Below are positions 23,373-31,753 of a stretch of DNA of 35,109 nt, in pieces (the first letter of the stretch is position 1; every line of letters starts with the position of its first letter). The position numbers and the translations under genes were made by a program. Under the pieces are notes generated by a model. The model was not told the origin of the DNA and ran no database searches. It saw only the letters and a program-made list of their open reading frames with translations. This stretch comes from Desulfobacteraceae bacterium (GTDB lineage: Bacteria > Desulfobacterota > Desulfobacteria > Desulfobacterales > JAABTS01): the NCBI GenBank assembly GCA_011389735.1, contig JAABTS010000053.1, forward strand, positions 1-35,109, written 5' to 3'.

Positions 23373-24545
23373 CTACGGACATACGGATTTATAAAATTCA
23401 TATTCGCCTTTGTCGCTGATCCGGACAATGACGGCGCATTTAATCGGGTCGCCGTCCTCGGTAAAGGTCATTTTACCAGTAATTCCGTCGAATTCCTTTA
23501 TTTTGGCGAGCGCGTCCCGTACGCATTTTCGGTCCTTTTCGATATTTCCGGTCAAACTTCCGCAATCTTCAATGGCTTTCTGAACGATTCGCAAAGAATC
23601 CCAGGTCAAAGCGCCGACATCGTCGGGAATGTATCCGTACTTTTTGTTGTAACGGTCAATAAAGTCCTTTGTCGCGCCTGTGGCGCCCGCGGCGGCGTAA
23701 TGAGTACTGAAAAACAGGCCGTAGCATTCCTTACCGCACAGTTTGACGGTTTCGGCCGATCCCCAGGAATCGCTGCCGACAATGGGATTTTTCCATCCCA
23801 GTTCATGAGCCTGTTGAACGATAAGAGCGATTTCATTATAATACTGCGGCGCAAACAGAACTTCCGCTCCCGACCGGATGATTTTCGTCAACTGGGAACT
23901 GAAATCCGCGTCTTTAGTGGTAAAGCTTTCGTAAGCTACAACCGATCCCTTGCCGTGAAGATCTTCCCATGCTTTCTTGAAAAATTCAGCCAGTCCTTTG
24001 GGATAATCACTGGCGACATCATACAGCACCGCAGCCTTGGCGTATCCGAATTCTTCGGTAATGAAATTAGCCACAACGGGACCTTGAAAAGGGTCCAGAA
24101 AGCAGCCGCGGAAAACATATTCCCTGTCCATGGTGGTGTCCGGGTTGGTGGACCATGGGCTGATCATCGGAGTTTTCCAGTTATTGGCCACATCGCCCGC
24201 AGGCACCGCCTGCTTTGAGGACTGAGGCCCGACAATGGCGAGAACCTCTTCATTGGTGATCATTTTCGTGTTGGCTTTCACCGCCGATTCCGCTTTGGCT
24301 TCATTGTCTTCGATCACCAATTCGACCGGAAACCTTTTGTCGCCGACTTTAATACCGCCCGCCGCATTGACATCTTCCAGCCACATCTGAGCGGCGTATT
24401 TGGTTCCTTCGCCCACTTTGGGGATGTCACCGGTCATCGGAGCGTTAATACCAATCTTGATCACCTTGCTTTTGGCCCAGACCCCTGACGAACAAAACAA
24501 ACAAACTACAAAACACGTCAATAGAACAATACCGGCTCTTCGCAT
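23373..24545 (-). CDS. livK: Branched-chain amino acid ABC transporter substrate-binding protein
   Basis: A periplasmic type I binding protein (Peripla_BP_6) that delivers the substrate to LivHM, 390 residues. Signal peptide RRAGIVLLTCFVVCLFCSSG to about residue 26. The mature N terminus KVIKIGINAPMTGDIPKVGEG and the IVGPQSSKQAVPAGDVANNW segment (about 105-125), where LIV proteins bind the amino acid carboxylate, are typical. I take ATG at 24545, five bases after GGGAGGG; the longer ORF start lies in the leader. The ligand need not be Leu/Ile/Val: related proteins bind other amino acids, amides or urea. Confidence 0.92.
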   Translation of the reverse strand: MRRAGIVLLTCFVVCLFCSSGVWAKSKVIKIGINAPMTGDIPKVGEGTKYAAQMWLEDVNAAGGIKVGDKRFPVELVIEDNEAKAESAVKANTKMITNEEVLAIVGPQSSKQAVPAGDVANNWKTPMISPWSTNPDTTMDREYVFRGCFLDPFQGPVVANFITEEFGYAKAAVLYDVASDYPKGLAEFFKKAWEDLHGKGSVVAYESFTTKDADFSSQLTKIIRSGAEVLFAPQYYNEIALIVQQAHELGWKNPIVGSDSWGSAETVKLCGKECYGLFFSTHYAAAGATGATKDFIDRYNKKYGYIPDDVGALTWDSLRIVQKAIEDCGSLTGNIEKDRKCVRDALAKIKEFDGITGKMTFTEDGDPIKCAVIVRISDKGEYEFYKSVCP

Positions 24546-24590
24546 AATTCCCTCCCTGTTAAGTGTCAACATGTCGTAAACCCTTGTGGG

Positions 24591-24703
24591 CTTCCGGAAA
24601 TTCAAATTCACCGGGTCGCCGGCCCGGGATATTCGAACCGGAATATTCGAATAGTGTTATCCCGCGCCCGCCGCCTCGTGAAATTTGATTTCCGAAAACC
24701 TGT
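24591..24703. repeat. P1 palindromic intergenic repeat, copy 3
   Basis: Left arm CTTCCGGAAATTCAAATTCAC and right arm GTGAAATTTGATTTCCGAAAA pair over nearly 20 bases. The inner CCGGGTCGCCGGCCCGGGATA pairs with TATCCCGCGCCCGCCG. It lies in the livK leader between the probable promoter and the ribosome site, and is the cleanest copy of the family here. The rest of 24546-24812 shows nothing else. Confidence 0.75.
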
Positions 24704-24736
24704 AGCAATTCCCCTACCCTTTCGTGAAACAGTCGG

Positions 24737-24765
24737 CAGATAGCACAGCGCTTCTTGTTTTTCAA
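24737..24765 (-). promoter_or_regulatory. Possible promoter of the LIV operon
   Basis: Minus strand: TTGAAA (24765-24760), 17-base spacer, TATCTG (24742-24737). The -10 is weak. It would place the P1 repeat inside a leader of about 185 bases. Confidence 0.3.
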
Positions 24766-24812
24766 CACCTAATTTATCCGCCGGTGATTCACTTCTATTT
24801 TCGTCTTTACTG

Positions 24813-25562
24813 TCATGAATCCGGAAATATATTCGACCGGCGAAGTCCCAGCTTCGCCAGACGGAATTCGATCGCCGTCCGCAAACATCCCAGTCCGTAT
24901 TGAACGCTCCGTATAAAATTGATCGACGACGCCTCAGCGAAATAACGAGTGGGACAACTGATTTCGGCTATGATCTTTCCCATCCATATGATCTGACAAA
25001 GCATTTGATTGTCGAAAAGGAAATCGTCCGAATTGGCGTCCAGGTATAAATTTTCAAGCAGTTCCTTTGAAAAAGCCCTGTATCCGGTGTGATATTCCGA
25101 CAATTTGGCGCCGGTCAACAGATTTTCCACGAATGTCAGAAATCGGTTGGACACATACCTCCAGACCGGCATGCCGCCTTTAACGGCGTATCCGCCCAGG
25201 ATTCTGGACCCCAGCACGCATTGGTACAGTCCGTTTCCGATCATGGAGGCCATGGCGGGTATCAGCTTGGGCGTATATTGATAGTCCGGATGCACCATTA
25301 CCACGATATCCGCGCCTTCTTCGAGCGCCAGCCGGTAGCAGGTTTTCTGGTTGGCCCCGTACCCTCTGTTTTTATCGTGAGAATACACCCGCGTATCAGG
25401 CAGCCCGTAGGCCACCGCCAGGGTTTCGTCGCTGCTTCCGTCGTCCACCACAATGACGAGATCCACGACTCCCTGGGCCATGACTTCGTCATAGGTTTTT
25501 TTCAATGTTCTTTCAGCGTTGTAGGCCGGCATGACCACAACGACTCGTTTATCTTTATACAT
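24813..25562 (-). CDS. Family 2 glycosyltransferase (dolichol-phosphate-mannose synthase-like)
   Basis: Transfers a sugar from a nucleotide or lipid donor at the inner face of the membrane; 249 residues with a GT-A fold. Seen: VVVVMPAYNAERTL at the start, VVDDGSSDET (about 39-48), NRGYGANQKTC (about 66-76), and VMVHPDYQYTP (about 87-97) in place of the usual DADxQ motif. HTGYRAFSKELL (about 158-170) follows, as in polyprenyl-phosphate transferases. There are no clear membrane helices. The ATG at 25562 lacks a good ribosome site, but a short reading frame (beginning at an ATG near 25613) ends across it, so coupled translation is possible. Confidence 0.85.
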   Translation of the reverse strand: MYKDKRVVVVMPAYNAERTLKKTYDEVMAQGVVDLVIVVDDGSSDETLAVAYGLPDTRVYSHDKNRGYGANQKTCYRLALEEGADIVVMVHPDYQYTPKLIPAMASMIGNGLYQCVLGSRILGGYAVKGGMPVWRYVSNRFLTFVENLLTGAKLSEYHTGYRAFSKELLENLYLDANSDDFLFDNQMLCQIIWMGKIIAEISCPTRYFAEASSINFIRSVQYGLGCLRTAIEFRLAKLGLRRSNIFPDS

Positions 25563-25762
25563 AACGTCGATTCGATACGGTTTTCCGTTTCAGTTCGGCT
25601 AAATAAGTCATGAAGCCCTGTTCGAATTCCGCGGGCGGTTCCGGCCCCCTGGGAAATACTGTTCGCGCATTTCAGAACGGCAAGACGATTACATATCTGA
25701 AAGGCTATGTACCGGCCCCTCGGCTTTGTAGCTCATTTTCCCCTCTTTTCCAATTCCAGGGA

Positions 25763-26251
25763 TCACCGCCCGCAACATTTTTTGAATTTTTTGCCGCTGC
25801 CGCAAGGACACGGATCGTTTCGGCCGACTTTCGGCGTCTCCCGGATATATTGCTCCAATTCAGGCGTATCGGCTTCGTAAAAAAACCATTCGCCCTCCTC
25901 CTTTTTAAAATGCGCGACTTCATGATGCTTTTTTCGTACCCCTTTTTCGTAATACCCGGCGATAAATTCGATCCAACCTTCGTCGTCATCAGGCCCGCCC
26001 TGTTTCACATCAACAATGTCCAATCCTATCCATTCGGTTTTTTGGGCCCATCGTCCGATTGATTTTTCATCGTTCTCCTCCCGTTTATCCGGGTGAACGG
26101 TTTTGACAAGATGGGCGACGTTCCTGTCGCAAAAAGCAGCGTATCTGGATCGCAAAAGCGCCTCAGCCGTTTCGGCCGTTTTCTTCCCCTCGATAATGGG
26201 TTCACAACATTCGGAACCGGCGACGCCCGATCCGCAAGCACATTCTTCCAT
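25763..26251 (-). CDS. YchJ-family protein with SEC-C zinc motif
   Basis: A 162-residue protein of the YchJ/UPF0225 type. The N-terminal [18 protein letters not shown] and C-terminal [19 protein letters not shown] are both cysteine-rich SEC-C-type zinc sites. Between them is an NTF2-like fold with [20 protein letters not shown] and [12 protein letters not shown]. The biochemical role is unknown; SEC-C motifs in SecA bind zinc and contact SecB or ribosomes. Ribosome site GGAGGAG, eight bases before the ATG. It is transcribed divergently from the DUF3859 gene. Confidence 0.9.
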   Translation of the reverse strand: MEECACGSGVAGSECCEPIIEGKKTAETAEALLRSRYAAFCDRNVAHLVKTVHPDKREENDEKSIGRWAQKTEWIGLDIVDVKQGGPDDDEGWIEFIAGYYEKGVRKKHHEVAHFKKEEGEWFFYEADTPELEQYIRETPKVGRNDPCPCGSGKKFKKCCGR

Positions 26252-26415
26252 GTTTAAGACTCCTCCTCAAACCGTTTTTTGTAATTTTCATTTAAAAATC
26301 AAAATTATAGCGCCATTTCACTTGATCTGATGCAATGCATATGGTATCTAAAAGCTCGATTTAGCGTGTAATGTGTTCTGGTATTCTAAAATGACGCTAA
26401 AAACAAGGAGAATTT

Positions 26416-27195
26416 ATGAATTTCGCTCAATATTTTATCGATGCTCCAAATCCCCTTAAAAAATTAACCATATTTATTTGCGGGCTTTTGTTCGCTTTAA
26501 TGTCCGTCGCTTTTACGCCCGACCCCGCATATTCCATGGGATTTTTTGGCGGCGACGACAAAAAAGAAGAGACCCAAAAACCGGTGCGGCGAAAACCCAG
26601 ACCCAAAAAACCGGAAGTCAAAACCGTGGTCACCGGCGCTGATATAGTCCGGTACGGACTTTACGAAGCGGAAGTCGACCAGGTCATCGAAAGCGAAAAA
26701 AAAGATGATAAAAAGGATAAAAAGAAAGAAAAAACCGAAAAAGACGAATCTTCCGCGAATATCGAATACTTCGAAGGATCTACAGCCAATATCAAGCTGA
26801 AAAAATATCAGTTGAAAGAACAAACAAACACGATTCCATCAAAACGAGGAGTGTTTTTCGGATTCGAATATAAGTTGATCGGAAAGCCGGACGGCAAACA
26901 GGTAGATCTTGTTATAAAGGATCAGATAACTACAAAGGCCGATCCATCCACGGATATCCCCAACGAGTTCACATCCGTAACTCCGGAAAAAGCCAAAATC
27001 GGCGAGGTTCATCTGGTGGCGTTCGAATTCAAAGATAGGGAAGATCTGTTCTCCGGCGAATGGAAATTCAGTATCTTGCATAACGATAACACTCTGGCGG
27101 AAAAAACCTTTTTTGTTCAAGCGCCTGAACCGCCGACCAAACCAGAGCCTGAAACAGGGGGCGATAAAGAAGGCGTAGATTCCGTAGAGCCATAG
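26416..27195 (+). CDS. Exported DUF3859-domain protein
   Basis: Function unknown. The 259-residue product has a signal peptide (PLKKLTIFICGLLFALMSVAF, cleavage near residue 40) and then a very lysine-rich charged linker (about 50-110, long runs of K, D and E). A DUF3859-like beta-sandwich follows (about 72-240), with VRYGLYEAEVDQVI, PSKRGVFFGFEYKLIGKPDG and EWKFSILHNDNTLAEKTFFV. A proline- and glutamate-rich tail closes it. The charged insertion splits the first strand from the rest of the domain. The ribosome site AAGGAG is well placed. It is a single gene, divergent from the YchJ-type gene. Confidence 0.75.
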   Translation: MNFAQYFIDAPNPLKKLTIFICGLLFALMSVAFTPDPAYSMGFFGGDDKKEETQKPVRRKPRPKKPEVKTVVTGADIVRYGLYEAEVDQVIESEKKDDKKDKKKEKTEKDESSANIEYFEGSTANIKLKKYQLKEQTNTIPSKRGVFFGFEYKLIGKPDGKQVDLVIKDQITTKADPSTDIPNEFTSVTPEKAKIGEVHLVAFEFKDREDLFSGEWKFSILHNDNTLAEKTFFVQAPEPPTKPEPETGGDKEGVDSVEP

Positions 27196-27202
27196 ATATA
27201 GC

Positions 27203-27380
27203 CTTCCGAACCAAAAATCAAATTTCATTGCGTTGTCGGCCCGGGGATATACGAATTATACTATGTTGAATGTTGAATGTTGAATGTGAATCCCCCCATT
27301 TAACATTTAGCATTCAACATAATGCAATAATGCAACTTCCGGGCCTGCCGGCTTGTGGAATTCAGTTCCTGAAAAACCAT
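27203..27380. repeat. P1 palindromic intergenic repeat, copy 4, with internal heptamer repeats
   Basis: Left arm CTTCCGAACCAAAAATCAAA and right arm TTGTGGAATTCAGTTCCTGA. The centre holds three TGTTGAA units facing ATTTAGCATTCAACA, which form an inner palindrome. The right half is the same as the half copy at 7448-7507. Confidence 0.65.
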
Positions 27381-27420
27381 AAAAAAACAGGCCGCATCTT
27401 TATTTCAAGAGGCGGCCTGT
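27381..27420 (-). terminator. Rho-independent terminator of the HD-to-epimerase operon
   Basis: Minus strand: ACAGGCCGC (27420-27412), a loop, GCGGCCTGT (27396-27388), then seven T. It lies 50 bases past the epimerase stop. Confidence 0.85.
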
Positions 27421-27469
27421 ATTGTCGGACTCTGAGGAACGTCGGTTTGTTTTATTCTGAAAAGCGTCG

Positions 27470-28441
27470 CTATTTTTTGAAAGACTCTATAACCTCTTTT
27501 AAGATCATATCGAGATCGGTCTGAGGCGAAAAGCCGATCAATCCCTTGATCTTTTCGATACACGGGACCCTTCGCTGCATATCTTCGAAATCTTTTTCAA
27601 ACACTTCCTCATATGGAATGAACGATATGGTCGATCTCGAACCGGTCATTTTGACGATTTTTTCCGCCAGATCGCGGATGGAAATCTCCCCTACCCCTCC
27701 GATATTGAATACTTCTCCAAAAGCGCTGTCATTATCCATCAAAGCGATCATGGCCTTGACGACATCTTTGACGTAGGTAAAAGTTCGTGTTTGCCCGCCG
27801 TCTCCGTGTACGGTCAACGCTTCATTTTTCAGGGCCTGGTTCACCAGTCGGGGAATAACCATGCCGTAAGCGCCGGTTTGCCGGGGGCCGACCGTATTGA
27901 ACAGACGGGCGACTACCACTTGAAGTCCCTTGGTGCGAAAATAGGCCAGCGCCATGAATTCGTCCATGAGCTTCGATGCGGCGTAACTCCATCGGAATTT
28001 GCTGGACGGGCCGTAAATAATGTTGTCCGTTTCCACCAGCGGCGCATGCAGGTGTTTTCCGTAAACTTCGGATGATGAAGCGATCAGCACTTTTTTCTTG
28101 AATTTCATACACAATTCAAGGATTTTATCGGTTCCCTGAATATTGATTTTTATCGATTCCAAAGGGTTATCGAGAATATAACGAACTCCTACGGCGGCGG
28201 CCAGATGAAACACCACATCGACCGTCCCGATCAGTTCGAGCAGTTTGTTATGATTCAAGATTGTGTCGATCGTGACGAACAAACGGTTGTCATAATCGGC
28301 GTTATCCTGGAGAATTTTGATATTCTCCAACGTTCCCGTGGAAAGGTCGTCGATAATGTAAACATCGTGTCCTTCCTTCAAATAAGCTTCAGCCAGATGG
28401 GAACCTATAAATCCGGCGCCTCCGGTGATCAATACCCTCAT
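27470..28441 (-). CDS. NAD-dependent sugar-nucleotide epimerase/dehydratase
   Basis: An extended short-chain dehydrogenase (SDR) acting on a nucleotide sugar, 323 residues. NAD-binding GGAGFIGSH (7-15) and DDLSTG (31-36), catalytic Ser in ASSSEVYG (about 121-128), the YxxxK pair in YAASK (about 153-157), and NTVGPRQTGAYGMVIPR (about 180-196) as in UDP-glucuronate decarboxylases and UDP-glucose 4-epimerases. The exact substrate cannot be read from sequence; it probably supplies envelope polysaccharide precursors. It is last in a four-gene operon, ten bases after the DHH gene, with AAGGAG upstream. Confidence 0.87.
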   Translation of the reverse strand: MRVLITGGAGFIGSHLAEAYLKEGHDVYIIDDLSTGTLENIKILQDNADYDNRLFVTIDTILNHNKLLELIGTVDVVFHLAAAVGVRYILDNPLESIKINIQGTDKILELCMKFKKKVLIASSSEVYGKHLHAPLVETDNIIYGPSSKFRWSYAASKLMDEFMALAYFRTKGLQVVVARLFNTVGPRQTGAYGMVIPRLVNQALKNEALTVHGDGGQTRTFTYVKDVVKAMIALMDNDSAFGEVFNIGGVGEISIRDLAEKIVKMTGSRSTISFIPYEEVFEKDFEDMQRRVPCIEKIKGLIGFSPQTDLDMILKEVIESFKK

Positions 28442-28451
28442 TCAATTCTCC

Positions 28452-29372
28452 TTATCCATCCCGCTTCATTTGAGCGACGATTTCATCTCTTGTTTGTTCC
28501 CATAACTCGACAGGCGCCTGGCATGTTCCCACCGTGGCGTGGCCGCCTCCGCCATAAGCGAGCATCAGACTCCCCACATTGGTCTTGCTGGTTCGATTTA
28601 AAATACTGTGGCCGCATGTGAACACGACATTTTGTTTGTTCAGGCCCCAGATTATCCGGACTTCAATGTTTTGTTCCGGAAAAAGAGCGTACACCATGAA
28701 CCGGTTGCCTGAGTATATGGTCTCCTCGTTCAATAAATCCGTGACAATAACGTTTTGGTCTAAAAAGCAACATCGGTTGAGCATATCGTTATGCAATTCA
28801 TGCTGCTCAAAATAGCGATCCACTCGTTCTTTAACGTCTTCGATTTCGAGGATTTCGCTTATCGTCAGAGTGCGGCAATACTGGATCATGTCTTCCATGA
28901 GCTGGTAATTGCTGATCCGGTAATCCTTGAAACGTCCCAGGCCGGTACGGGGATCCATTACGTAGGACAAAAGAACCCATCCCTTTGGATAAAGGATTTC
29001 ATCCCGGCTCATGCTCCCGGTGTCACTTTTGTTGACCGCTTCAAGGAGCGGCAAAAACCTGTCTCCGAAATTATTACGCCCACCGTAATAGTCCCATATA
29101 ATCTGAGCCGCGCTTGGCGCCGGCCGGCAGTCCCCTTTAAAATCGAGCCGGTTGATCTTTAAACGGATTTCCTCGCTGATATGATGGTCAAACCAGAGAC
29201 CGCAACCAGACACATAAGGGATGTTCGCCAGGACGTCATTGGAGGAAACATTGACTTTTCCGTCCTGGATGTCTTTCGGGTGTACGAATTTATATTCGTT
29301 GATTACCCCCTGCTCCTCCAAAAATACAGCGCTTACCAATCCGTCAAAGTCTGAACGGGTCAATAATCTCAT
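28452..29372 (-). CDS. DHH-family phosphoesterase
   Basis: A 306-residue manganese phosphoesterase-like protein of the DHH superfamily (RecJ, NrnA, exopolyphosphatase). Metal-binding motifs are LTRSDFDGLVSA (4-15, motif I), LWFDHHISEE (about 58-67, DHH motif) and a C-terminal LAYGGGGHATVG (DHHA1 substrate loop, about 268-279). Substrates in this family include small RNAs, cyclic dinucleotide breakdown products and polyphosphate; I cannot choose among them. Strong ribosome site AGGAGGAG. It lies 48 bases after the flavoprotein gene. Confidence 0.82.
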   Translation of the reverse strand: MRLLTRSDFDGLVSAVFLEEQGVINEYKFVHPKDIQDGKVNVSSNDVLANIPYVSGCGLWFDHHISEEIRLKINRLDFKGDCRPAPSAAQIIWDYYGGRNNFGDRFLPLLEAVNKSDTGSMSRDEILYPKGWVLLSYVMDPRTGLGRFKDYRISNYQLMEDMIQYCRTLTISEILEIEDVKERVDRYFEQHELHNDMLNRCCFLDQNVIVTDLLNEETIYSGNRFMVYALFPEQNIEVRIIWGLNKQNVVFTCGHSILNRTSKTNVGSLMLAYGGGGHATVGTCQAPVELWEQTRDEIVAQMKRDG

Positions 29373-29420
29373 AGCTACTCCTCCTTGAACTGGTTCGTGA
29401 GTTCGGGCCGCCGGAAAAGC

Positions 29421-30008
29421 TTACGATTCAACGGCCGTGACGATCGCTTTACCGGCCTCCCTCGCCGAATCTATATATCCCGGATGTTTATCCACATCCC
29501 CTTGAAAGTCCAACCCCTTAAATAAAAGGGTGTCCCAGACCTCTGCGTCCAAAACATCGAAAAAATACTTCATTGACAAAAGCATGCCGTCAAACAATTT
29601 TTTTCCCCTGGTGGCGCCCGCGGAAATAACCAGCGCCTTTTTACGGCGTTCGCGCTTGCCGGGACTTTCCTGATCGATCCAATATTTTTTGACCCAAAGA
29701 GACTGGCAGCGATCCATGAGAATTTTCGTATGAGCGCTTACGGTGTAAAAAAAAACCGGCGAGGCGATCATAATTCCGTCCGCGCTGAGAAGAGCGTCCC
29801 GGACTTTTGCAAAATCGTCCTTTATGGCGCATTCGCCGTCCTTTTTACATCCGTAAATTTCAAGACAGGGGGACATTTTCATATCCCTTAGAACAATTTC
29901 GTTGACTGCGGCGCCCATTTCCAGGGCCCCGGAAACCGCCGACTTGAGTAACGTGCTGGTGTTGCCGTTTCTCCTTGGACTGCCATATATTGCTGTTATT
30001 TCAGTCAT
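29421..30008 (-). CDS. NADPH-dependent FMN reductase / flavodoxin-fold protein
   Basis: A 195-residue flavodoxin-like protein that binds FMN and transfers electrons. GSPRRNGNTSTLL (about 8-20) holds the phosphate of FMN, and ASPVFFYTVSAHTKILMDR (about 79-97) holds the isoalloxazine ring. Cysteines in SPCLEIYGCKKDGEC (about 46-60) resemble the cluster region of iron-sulfur flavoproteins (Isf) of anaerobes. I take ATG at 30008, which overlaps the HD gene end by eight bases; its ribosome site (GAGAAGG) lies inside that gene. A longer TTG start is less likely. Confidence 0.85.
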   Translation of the reverse strand: MTEITAIYGSPRRNGNTSTLLKSAVSGALEMGAAVNEIVLRDMKMSPCLEIYGCKKDGECAIKDDFAKVRDALLSADGIMIASPVFFYTVSAHTKILMDRCQSLWVKKYWIDQESPGKRERRKKALVISAGATRGKKLFDGMLLSMKYFFDVLDAEVWDTLLFKGLDFQGDVDKHPGYIDSAREAGKAIVTAVES

Positions 30009-30822
30009 TTCCTTCTCTGTAAAACTGTTTTTCGTGCCGGGATGAACGACACCGGGTATCCTCAAAACCAGTTTCAAGTATTATATATAATTCCCGGCCT
30101 ATTGAAAGGCCCATATCAATAAAGCGGGGACCGTAAATTTTTCCGGTATCGGACCGGAACGTCGTTTTAATCCGTTCAAGATGCTCCATTCCCGAAGGGT
30201 ACAATTCCATAAACCGTTTCAACGGAACCCTTGCGCTCGTAACCATATCCCAGATCGTGTCGGTGAAATTGTCCGGCCCCCACCTGAACTTGTCGGCGTC
30301 ATAAAGGCAGGCGGAAAGCATTGCACCGTCCGCCGTATCAATCTTCAAAGGGCTTTTAAACGCTTCATGGTTCCTGATCGCCAGCCGGATATCCTCCACT
30401 TCTTCTTTGGAAAGCGGATAGTCCTTTAAAATCTCAACCGCCCTGACTGCTCCCTTTTCAGCATGATTCTTCTTTTTACGCTCAATATCGTGAAGCAAGC
30501 CCGCACAATGGGCCATCAACACTTTCCTCCGAATTTCCCCGCCGCACCCCCCAAGTTTTTTTCCTTCGGCGACGATCAGGGCTCCGGCGTCAAGGGCCAC
30601 CGCCAGGGAATGCTTCATCCCATGGCCCTTATTGTCGCTAAGGGACGGTGCGACGGCGCGCTGTAATCCGGAAATAACCGGATCGAAACCGAACAGCCTC
30701 CTCGAAAGCACATATTCCTCGATATGATCAAGGTAGAAATCAGGAGTTGGATATCTAAAGGCGATTCGGCGGGCCATTGTGCGAATACGGTCGTATTCCG
30801 GCTCCATATTTTCTGTAGGCAT
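30001..30822 (-). CDS. HD-domain phosphohydrolase
   Basis: A predicted metal-dependent phosphohydrolase of 273 residues, first gene of the operon. The metal ligands are His in GHGMKHSLAVA (about 68-78), the HD pair in AGLLHDIERKKKNHAE (about 107-122), a downstream RNHE (about 150) and the Asp in CLYDADKFRWG (about 170-180). Substrate unknown; nucleotides or signalling nucleotides are usual. I use ATG at 30822; no clear ribosome site is seen, and an ATG at 30807 is also possible. Confidence 0.8.
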   Translation of the reverse strand: MPTENMEPEYDRIRTMARRIAFRYPTPDFYLDHIEEYVLSRRLFGFDPVISGLQRAVAPSLSDNKGHGMKHSLAVALDAGALIVAEGKKLGGCGGEIRRKVLMAHCAGLLHDIERKKKNHAEKGAVRAVEILKDYPLSKEEVEDIRLAIRNHEAFKSPLKIDTADGAMLSACLYDADKFRWGPDNFTDTIWDMVTSARVPLKRFMELYPSGMEHLERIKTTFRSDTGKIYGPRFIDMGLSIGRELYIILETGFEDTRCRSSRHEKQFYREGND

Positions 30823-30850
30823 GGGCAACGGATAAAATTTTCATTGCAGT

Positions 30851-30949
30851 GTTTCAGAAAAGCGGCTTCACCGGGTCGCCGGCCTGAAACGTAGAGGCGT
30901 TTTACGCCTGGGCGCCGCCGTGTGAAACTTTATTTCTAAAAAACCTGTA
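30851..30949. repeat. P1 palindromic intergenic repeat, copy 5
   Basis: Left arm GTTTCAGAAAAGCGGCTTCAC and right arm GTGTGAAACTTTATTTCTAA. The inner CCGGGTCGCCGGCCTGAAAC faces GGCGCCGCC. It lies directly upstream of the HD-domain gene. The remaining bases to 31076 show nothing else. Confidence 0.65.
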
Positions 30950-31076
30950 CCGGGATGTTCAAGGAAACAGGAAGACCGCGCCCCCTGGATTACGCCGCGC
31001 CAGGTATCCTGATTCTCAACGCCCATGTTCGGTTCCTGGAAAAAATTTCACAGGACGTTATCCTTTGGATATACGA

Positions 31077-31541
31077 CTATTCTTCAAACATGGTGGTAAT
31101 ATCATCACAGACTTTCCACCGTCTGTCCTCTTTATCCCAGGCCAGATTCACGGTGGCGGCTATTTCACGGGCGTCGCCCTTGAAAAAATTGCGGACGGGA
31201 TTTTTAATCGTCGCTTCGATATGAACCGTGGCGCTTTCCCAATCTTTTTCAATGGTTTCGGTTTTTACATGATACAAATAATTGCTCATATACCACAAGC
31301 CGTACCCCAGGGATTCAGCTCTTTCCCGGGATTCCGCGATATACGCTTTCACCTGGTCGACATCATCCACGATCAGGTAATCTTCGCAGAGCAAATCCGC
31401 CATGTCTGGATCATACGCAAAATAATCGGATGCGAATTCAACGAGGGCCTTATTCGGCGTGTCCTGGCTATCCGCAAAAATACACATGACCTGAATAAAA
31501 ACCGCCAGAATGATCACAAGCGCAATCTTAAGGATGTTCAT
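31077..31541 (-). CDS. Small exported protein of unknown function
   Basis: I do not recognise the family. It has 154 residues with an N-terminal signal peptide (ILKIALVIILAVFIQVMCIF). The mature part, with SDYFAYDPDMADLLC, then VHIEATIKNPVRNFF and a closing WDKEDRRWKVCDDITTMFEE, resembles an NTF2-like alpha+beta fold. Two cysteines in the mature part (CEDYL, VCDD) could form a disulfide. I take ATG at 31541 with AGGAGG nine bases upstream; the longer ORF start has no ribosome site. It is a single gene between selB and the HD operon. Confidence 0.7.
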   Translation of the reverse strand: MNILKIALVIILAVFIQVMCIFADSQDTPNKALVEFASDYFAYDPDMADLLCEDYLIVDDVDQVKAYIAESRERAESLGYGLWYMSNYLYHVKTETIEKDWESATVHIEATIKNPVRNFFKGDAREIAATVNLAWDKEDRRWKVCDDITTMFEE

Positions 31542-31753
31542 GCTTTTTCTCCTCCTTTTAAATAAAAGTATTCTAAGTTGCTGTGTTTTCAGGGCTTCAT
31601 TTCCTGCTTCGACTCCCATCCAAAAGCCGGACCGATATGCCCGATAACACGGAATTGGTTTTTATACAAGAACTTTTAATGGATATTCATTACGTTCGAC
31701 TTTTCCGCCACACCGACTCCTTTGCCGGGCCGGACGTACAAACATCTTCGGAA

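Noticed and set aside
23193-24218. Plus-strand 341-residue open frame opposite livK
   Set aside because: Livk on the minus strand has clear family motifs and a signal peptide; the plus frame shows none.
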